Shown here: in pieces, positions 4,238 through 7,317 of the stretch | Numbering within the stretch: the first letter of the stretch is position 1 | Layout of the letters: the number at the start of each line of letters is the position of its first letter | Assembly: GCA_016198645.1 (NCBI GenBank) | Contig: JACQIE010000084.1 | Location: 1-7,317, forward strand | From: Candidatus Aenigmatarchaeota archaeon | Lineage (GTDB): Archaea > Aenigmatarchaeota > Aenigmatarchaeia > GW2011-AR5 | Length of the DNA: 7,317 nucleotides | Reading direction: 5' to 3' | Made by a program: the position numbers and the translations under genes | The notes under the pieces: generated by a model | Told to the model about the DNA's origin: nothing | What the model saw: the letters and a program-made list of their open reading frames with translations, nothing else | The model's database searches: none

Positions 4238-4677
4238 GGCAGGGCAGGCAAGCATATCCAGCGCTGTACGACAAGGCAATAGAAATGTCGTCACGCGGTG
4301 CCTCGGCGAAGGACGTGGCGTCTGCACTTGGCGTTTCCTATTCCGCCGCTTACCACTGGATAAAGGGGCTGAGAAAACCGGAAAAGGGCGCTCTCAATCA
4401 GTTCGTCGAAGAAATAAGGAAGAATGGCCCGCTCTCGGCATGGGACGTGAAAGCGCGGTTTCCGAAGCACAACGAGCTCTTTCTCACGGCAACGAAACGC
4501 GCCATGCCCGTGAAGCGCCACACGCTCCCGAAAAAATTCGGGAATTATTCCACGTGGTACTTCATTCCGGGGCAGGAGTCTGCTCTCAAACAGCGCGTGT
4601 CCGAACTGTTAGATAGATATAAAGAAATGAAGCAACAGATAATAGAAGCATTGGGCGCCAAGCGCCCAAGCAGGTGA
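4234..4677 (+). CDS. Helix-turn-helix DNA-binding protein (147 aa), embedded in the por-like operon
   Basis: Residues 9-48 form a homeodomain-like/transposase-type helix-turn-helix: YDKAIEMSSRGASAKDVASALGVSYSAAYHWIKGL, with the turn at ALGVS and recognition helix around SAAYHWI. A second, winged-helix-like section at about 55-112 (NQFVEEIRKNGPLSAWDVKARFP...TWYFIPG) resembles a FaeA/MarR-like wing. A charged coiled-coil-like tail at about 114-142 may serve dimerisation. Two DNA-binding segments and no enzyme motif make a transcription factor likely. The start at 4234 overlaps the upstream stop as ATGA and has GGAGG before it. Being inside the operon, it may regulate the por-like genes in response to their product or redox state; this is inference. 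No ligand domain or cysteine cluster is visible. Confidence 0.82.
   Translation: MRQGRQAYPALYDKAIEMSSRGASAKDVASALGVSYSAAYHWIKGLRKPEKGALNQFVEEIRKNGPLSAWDVKARFPKHNELFLTATKRAMPVKRHTLPKKFGNYSTWYFIPGQESALKQRVSELLDRYKEMKQQIIEALGAKRPSR
4651..4669 (+). other. Perfect hairpin at the HTH/porB junction
   Basis: TTGGGCGC-CAA-GCGCCCAA forms an 8-bp GC-rich stem with a 3-base loop, inside the last HTH codons and ending two bases before the porB Shine-Dalgarno (AGGTGAT, 4672-4678). No U-run follows, so it is not a classic terminator. It could act as an mRNA stability or processing element that sets the porB level. Confidence 0.55.
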
Positions 4678-4681
4678 TTCT

Positions 4682-5476
4682 ATGGAAGAAGACATGACAG
4701 TTGAAGAGGCGGCCAGCGAAAACGTGGAAATAGACCCGCTACTCAAAGAGTTGAATGAAAAAGAGAACCTCATAACAGGCAATCACGGCTGCGCAGGATG
4801 CGGCGAACTGCTTGCCCTTAAAATTGCGCTGCAGGCTCTCGGCAGGCGCGTCGTGGTGCATACCGGCCGCGACATAGCGCTGCTCGCCAAATATCCGGAC
4901 TCCCATATACAGGTGCCTTTCGTGTTCGCCGGGCACGATGCCGCGCCGGCTGCCGCTGAAATAGCAAAAACACAGCCCGTTCTTGCCTTCTCAGGCGACG
5001 GGGCTATGCTCAAGAACATGGGCAGCTTGATCAGGGCTGCAGGCAGCGATTTTACTTTCATTTCGTATAATAACCAGTCTTCTTCGCTGTATCGCGAGAG
5101 CGTTGCCCATGCACTGTCGCGTTTTCTGCCTTATGCCGCTACGGCTTCCGTGTCCCACATATCGGATTATGTAAAGAAGCTACGCAATGCCTCGGCAATG
5201 AAGGGGCTCAAATTCATTGACGTTCTTTCGCCGTGTCCCGAAAAGTGGGGGTTTGACTCGTCACTTACGATGGAAACTGCCCGTGCCGCAGTTGAAAGCA
5301 GAGCGTGGCCGCTTTACGAGGTAGTGGACGGCAAGGTCCGCGTTACCTCTCTCCCGACCGGCTCAACGGCCGACAATTATTTCGCGATGCAAAAGCGATT
5401 CAGAAACGTGCCGACGCCTGTGATGGACGAGATAAAGTCGCGCATCACGTCCAACTGGAAAAACATCAGCAGCTAG
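4682..5476 (+). CDS. porB: 2-oxoacid:ferredoxin oxidoreductase beta-like subunit, one cluster cysteine replaced (264 aa)
   Basis: The beta subunit binds thiamine diphosphate/Mg2+ and the proximal [4Fe-4S] cluster. Family signs are GNHGCAGCGELLALKIALQALG (residues 33-54), FSGDGAMLKNMG (103-114), ISYNN (127-131), ATASVSHISDYVKK, and FIDVLSPCPEKWGFD (178-192). The thiamine motif GDG...N is kept. Cluster ligands C37, C40 and C185 are present, but the third, normally in a TGC motif after the second strand, reads HTGRD with Arg63. The loop usually following YDNEAYMNTG (GxQRSGSTPxGA...) is absent, so the substrate-side loop is reduced and the protein is about 264 aa instead of 285-310. An acidic N-terminal extension of about 30 residues precedes the first cysteines. 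AGGTGAT lies three bases before ATG 4682. The stop overlaps the convergent pilin-like gene by 11 bases. Confidence 0.88.
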   Translation: MEEDMTVEEAASENVEIDPLLKELNEKENLITGNHGCAGCGELLALKIALQALGRRVVVHTGRDIALLAKYPDSHIQVPFVFAGHDAAPAAAEIAKTQPVLAFSGDGAMLKNMGSLIRAAGSDFTFISYNNQSSSLYRESVAHALSRFLPYAATASVSHISDYVKKLRNASAMKGLKFIDVLSPCPEKWGFDSSLTMETARAAVESRAWPLYEVVDGKVRVTSLPTGSTADNYFAMQKRFRNVPTPVMDEIKSRITSNWKNISS

Positions 5477-5900
5477 CCGAAGTTCCCTGCCCCGGCGTGT
5501 CTACCTTCACGTTGCTGCAGGACGTTATAACCGCCTGCGGGACGAAGTAGACTGTTTCCCCGGGCGCCATGTCCGCGGCCGCGCTGTCATCGGCGTTCTT
5601 CCAGTCTCCCAGTTCAAACTTGCCGTCTATGAAAATAACTATCGTTGAAAGGTCTGATATCGTCCGCGTGCCCGTATTCCTCATGTATATCTTTACAGGG
5701 TTCGTTCCGTCCTGCTGAACGACGACTATGCGCACCTTGGTACTAAGCTGGTCAAGCGTGTTCTGCGTGTCATCTTTCAACCCGCTTGTCAAAGTCTCCG
5801 TCTGCGAAACGAAGAACGTGTAAACCATTCCCACGAGAGAAATAGTAACAAGAAGCAGGAGTATGATTGATATGACAGCCGATACTCCCTTTGCAGGCAT
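5466..5900 (-). CDS. Archaeal type IV pilin-like protein (144 aa)
   Basis: The N-terminus MPAKG|VSAVISIILLLLVTISLVGMVYTFF is a class III signal peptide. It has a very short basic leader ending in K-G, a cleavage point for the prepilin peptidase (PibD/FlaK type), and then a roughly 25-residue hydrophobic helix that would form the filament core. The rest is a beta-rich extracellular domain with VRIVVVQQDGTNPVKIYMRNTGTRTI and a STIVIFIDGK strand, a pattern seen in archaeal archaellin/pilin N-type proteins. Two cysteines near the C-terminus (TSCSN and the final SASC) could form a disulfide. No other pilus gene is next to it. The ATG at 5900 lies about 26 bases from a TATA box, so a leaderless mRNA is expected. 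It runs towards porB and shares 11 bp with it. Confidence 0.88.
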   Translation of the reverse strand: MPAKGVSAVISIILLLLVTISLVGMVYTFFVSQTETLTSGLKDDTQNTLDQLSTKVRIVVVQQDGTNPVKIYMRNTGTRTISDLSTIVIFIDGKFELGDWKNADDSAAADMAPGETVYFVPQAVITSCSNVKVDTPGQGTSASC

Positions 5901-5922
5901 AAATTATATTTGTCCAGAGTGG

Positions 5923-5930
5923 TTTATATA
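5923..5930 (-). promoter_or_regulatory. TATA box of the pilin-like gene
   Basis: The minus strand reads TATATAAA, with its centre about 26 bases from ATG 5900, which predicts a leaderless transcript. A second TATA-like stretch, TATAAAATAT (minus strand, about 5957-5966), lies further upstream. Confidence 0.7.
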
Positions 5931-5967
5931 GTGAAAGGATGACACGGGCATCATAATATTTTATACG

Positions 5968-5987
5968 CATATGCCCAATGGCATATG
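5968..5987. repeat. Inverted repeat between metK and the pilin-like gene
   Basis: CATATGCC-CAAT-GGCATATG has two perfect 8-bp arms. It lies 19 bases after the metK stop and about 40 bases upstream of the pilin TATA box, on the same strand. It could be an operator for the pilin-like gene or a 3' hairpin of metK mRNA; no T-run follows. Confidence 0.5.
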
Positions 5988-6005
5988 TCCGATGCTATAA
6001 AATTA

Positions 6006-7146
6006 CTATATGCCCGCTTCTCTACGTAACAGCTCGGCTTTATCCGTCTTCTCCCACGGGAAGTCTCTCCCGAAGTGCCCGTACGCCGCGGTCTTCCTGT
6101 ATAAGGGGCGTTTCAGCGCAAAGTGCGCTATTATATCCGCGGGCTTGACCGGAAAATGTTTCATGGCAAGCTCTTCTATGCGCTCTTTCGGTATTTTTTC
6201 CGTGCCAAAGCATTCAACGAGTATTGAAACCGGCTTCGCCACGCCGATGGCATAAGCTATCTGAACCTCACATTTGCCTGCCAACCCGGCAGCCACTATG
6301 TTCTTCGCCATGTAGCGCGCAACGTATGCGCCGGAACGGTCCACCTTCGACGGGTCCTTGCCGCTGAAACATCCACCCCCATGCCTGCCCATCCCGCCGT
6401 ACGTGTCCACGATTATTTTTCGTCCCGTGACGCCTGCGTCCGCATAAGGCCCGCCGCGGACGAAACTGCCCGTCGGGTTCACAAATATTTTCGTTTCCGC
6501 GTCCATCATCGCCCCGCAGACGGGCTTGATTATTTTTTCCGTGACGTCTTTGCATATCGTTTCATAAGGCACGCCGTCATCGTGTTGCGTCGATACCACA
6601 ACGGCATCAACGCGCTTTGGTTTCCCGTCTTCGTATTCTACGGTGACCTGGGACTTGCCGTCCGGCCTTAAGTATATTATTTCCCCGCGCTTGCGCGCTT
6701 CCGCCAGCCGCATAGTGAGCCTGTGCGCCAGCGTTATCGGCAACGGCATCAGCTCTTCCGTCTCGCAGCAGGCAAAGCCGAACATCATCCCCTGATCTCC
6801 GGCGCCCTGCTCCTTCTGGTCAACGCCTTGCGCAATGTTCGGCGACTGCTCGGTTATCTGCGTCCACACCGAGCAGGTTTCCCATTCTATACCATACTCG
6901 GACTTAGTGTAGCCGATGTCCTTTAAGACGCTCCGCGCGAGGCGCGGAACGTCCACGTAGCCGCGCGTCGTCATCTCCCCAAAGACCATAACCCCGCCGT
7001 TCTTCGCGCCCGTTTCAATCGCAACGCGGCTCTCCGGGTCCTGCCGCAGCGCTTCATCCACGACTGCGTCGGATATCTGGTCGCAGATTTTGTCAAGGAT
7101 GCCCTTCTGTTACTGATTCAGAAGTGAAGAAGTAATTTCCTCTCAT
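6006..7146 (-). CDS. metK: S-adenosylmethionine synthetase, bacterial type, with a +1 frameshift after codon 17
   Basis: MetK makes S-adenosylmethionine from methionine and ATP. The minus strand starts [17 protein letters not shown], then TGA. With one base skipped (7095 or 7096) it continues [15 protein letters not shown] and runs open to the stop at 6006, giving about 379 aa, full length for the family. Key motifs are GHP|DK (His16 and Asp18 of the active site, split by the frameshift), GAGDQG, and the phosphate-binding [16 protein letters not shown]. The end [12 protein letters not shown] is typical. This is the bacterial MetK family, not the distinct archaeal synthetase common in archaea, so transfer is likely. 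The Shine-Dalgarno GGAGGTGAT lies five bases before ATG 7146. If not shifted, the protein stops at 17 residues; the downstream frame from ATG 7061 (351 aa) lacks GHPDK. Assembly error, real mutation or programmed frameshift are all open. Confidence 0.9.
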
Positions 7147-7151
7147 GGCGC

Positions 7152-7160
7152 ATCACCTCC
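7152..7160 (-). promoter_or_regulatory. Full-length Shine-Dalgarno of metK
   Basis: GGAGGTGAT on the minus strand matches the complete nine-base archaeal anti-Shine-Dalgarno, five bases before ATG 7146. It fixes the metK start and contrasts with the leaderless genes nearby. Confidence 0.85.
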
Positions 7161-7239
7161 TTTGGCGCTTAACGCCTCTGTGTATTGTTCCTTCTTTCCG
7201 GAAAGATGTCCGCCCATTCTCCGTTCTTGCCATACAGAA
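7161..7239 (-). other. metK 5' leader with a palindrome and a small hairpin
   Basis: Transcription from the TATA box near 7240-7247 would start near 7217 and give a leader of about 70 bases, long for this window. It holds the perfect palindrome TCTTTCCGGAAAGA (7193-7206). It also holds GGCG-TTAAG-CGCC (7164-7176) just before the Shine-Dalgarno. The same GGCG could instead pair with CGCC at 7147-7150, enclosing the Shine-Dalgarno. No known SAM riboswitch core is seen. Confidence 0.35.
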
Positions 7240-7248
7240 TATTTATAC
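7240..7248. promoter_or_regulatory. TATA region usable in both directions (metK and the right-edge gene)
   Basis: The plus strand reads TATTTATAC. The minus strand therefore gives TATAAATA, about 95 bases before the metK ATG. On the plus strand TTTATAC is about 26 bases before ATG 7272. Confidence 0.5.
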
Positions 7249-7263
7249 TTTTCGGGATATCTT

Positions 7264-7277
7264 ATGCATATATGCAT
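7264..7277. repeat. 14-bp perfect palindrome ATGCATATATGCAT
   Basis: This self-complementary sequence overlaps the predicted transcription and translation start of the right-edge gene and lies just upstream of the TATA box on the metK side. The position would suit a repressor site, though the sequence is short and AT-rich. Confidence 0.4.
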
Positions 7278-7317
7278 GAAAAGATTCATATGGAAATAAA
7301 GGATATCAAGAAAGCCC
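7272..7317 (+). CDS. Possible N-terminal fragment of a gene divergent from metK
   Basis: From ATG 7272 the frame reads MHEKIHMEIKDIKKA and is open to the window edge. A second in-frame ATG is at 7290 (MEIKDIKKA). A TATA-like box about 26 bases before 7272 would give a leaderless mRNA, as for other genes here. Too little is present to name a family, and a chance open frame of 15 codons is quite possible. Confidence 0.4.
   Translation, partial: MHEKIHMEIKDIKKA

Noticed and set aside
7161..7239. SAM riboswitch in the metK leader
   Set aside because: Leader is about 70 bases and lacks a recognisable multi-helix SAM-binding core; only short stems are seen.
1..7317. CRISPR array, insertion sequence or integrase
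   Set aside because: No regularly spaced repeats, transposase or recombinase genes, or terminal inverted repeats were found.

Overview
The window comes from an archaeon. Protein-coding genes are preceded by TATA boxes about 26 bases before the start codon, so several mRNAs look leaderless. All three tRNA genes carry introns with bulge-helix-bulge type splice sites, none encodes CCA, and there is a PRC-barrel protein, an archaeal type IV pilin-like protein and a four-subunit (porGDAB type) 2-oxoacid:ferredoxin oxidoreductase locus. Two D-loop tRNA introns, a bacterial-type MetK and a very reduced oxidoreductase suggest a DPANN lineage, perhaps near Micrarchaeota or Diapherotrites. That placement is inference; no marker here settles it.

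Left part (1-1850, all minus strand). A truncated metallophosphoesterase (only its first 15 codons) sits at the edge. Upstream lie an unidentified multi-pass membrane protein and tRNA-Glu(TTC) with a 12-base D-loop intron. Next is a non-coding gap with two hairpins, then a compact transcript tRNA-Ser(GCT) - Nudix hydrolase - tRNA-Val(TAC). In this transcript the Nudix start codon lies three bases after the tRNA-Ser 3' end, and its last four codons and stop are the first 15 bases of tRNA-Val.

Middle part (1900-5476, plus strand). A PRC-barrel protein is followed by a porG-porD-porA-[two-TM peptide]-[HTH protein]-porB operon with tight ATGA/TAATG junctions. The fold and gene order are those of pyruvate/2-oxoacid:ferredoxin oxidoreductase, but every subunit has lost hallmark residues. 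PorG lacks GGQG. PorD lacks exactly the four cysteines of one of its two [4Fe-4S] clusters. PorA lacks the N-terminal YPITP segment. PorB has Arg in place of one cluster cysteine. The TPP motif of PorB (GDG...NN) is kept. This looks like a coherently remodelled, possibly repurposed enzyme rather than random decay, because all frames are open and closely coupled.

Right part (5466-7317). A pilin-like gene overlaps the end of porB tail to tail. metK (bacterial type, full length, very strong Shine-Dalgarno) has one extra base inside its GHP|DK active-site motif, giving CCT TGA C. It is either an assembly/sequencing error, a broken gene or a +1 frameshift site resembling the bacterial prfB site. 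The window ends with the start of a possible plus-strand gene divergent from metK.
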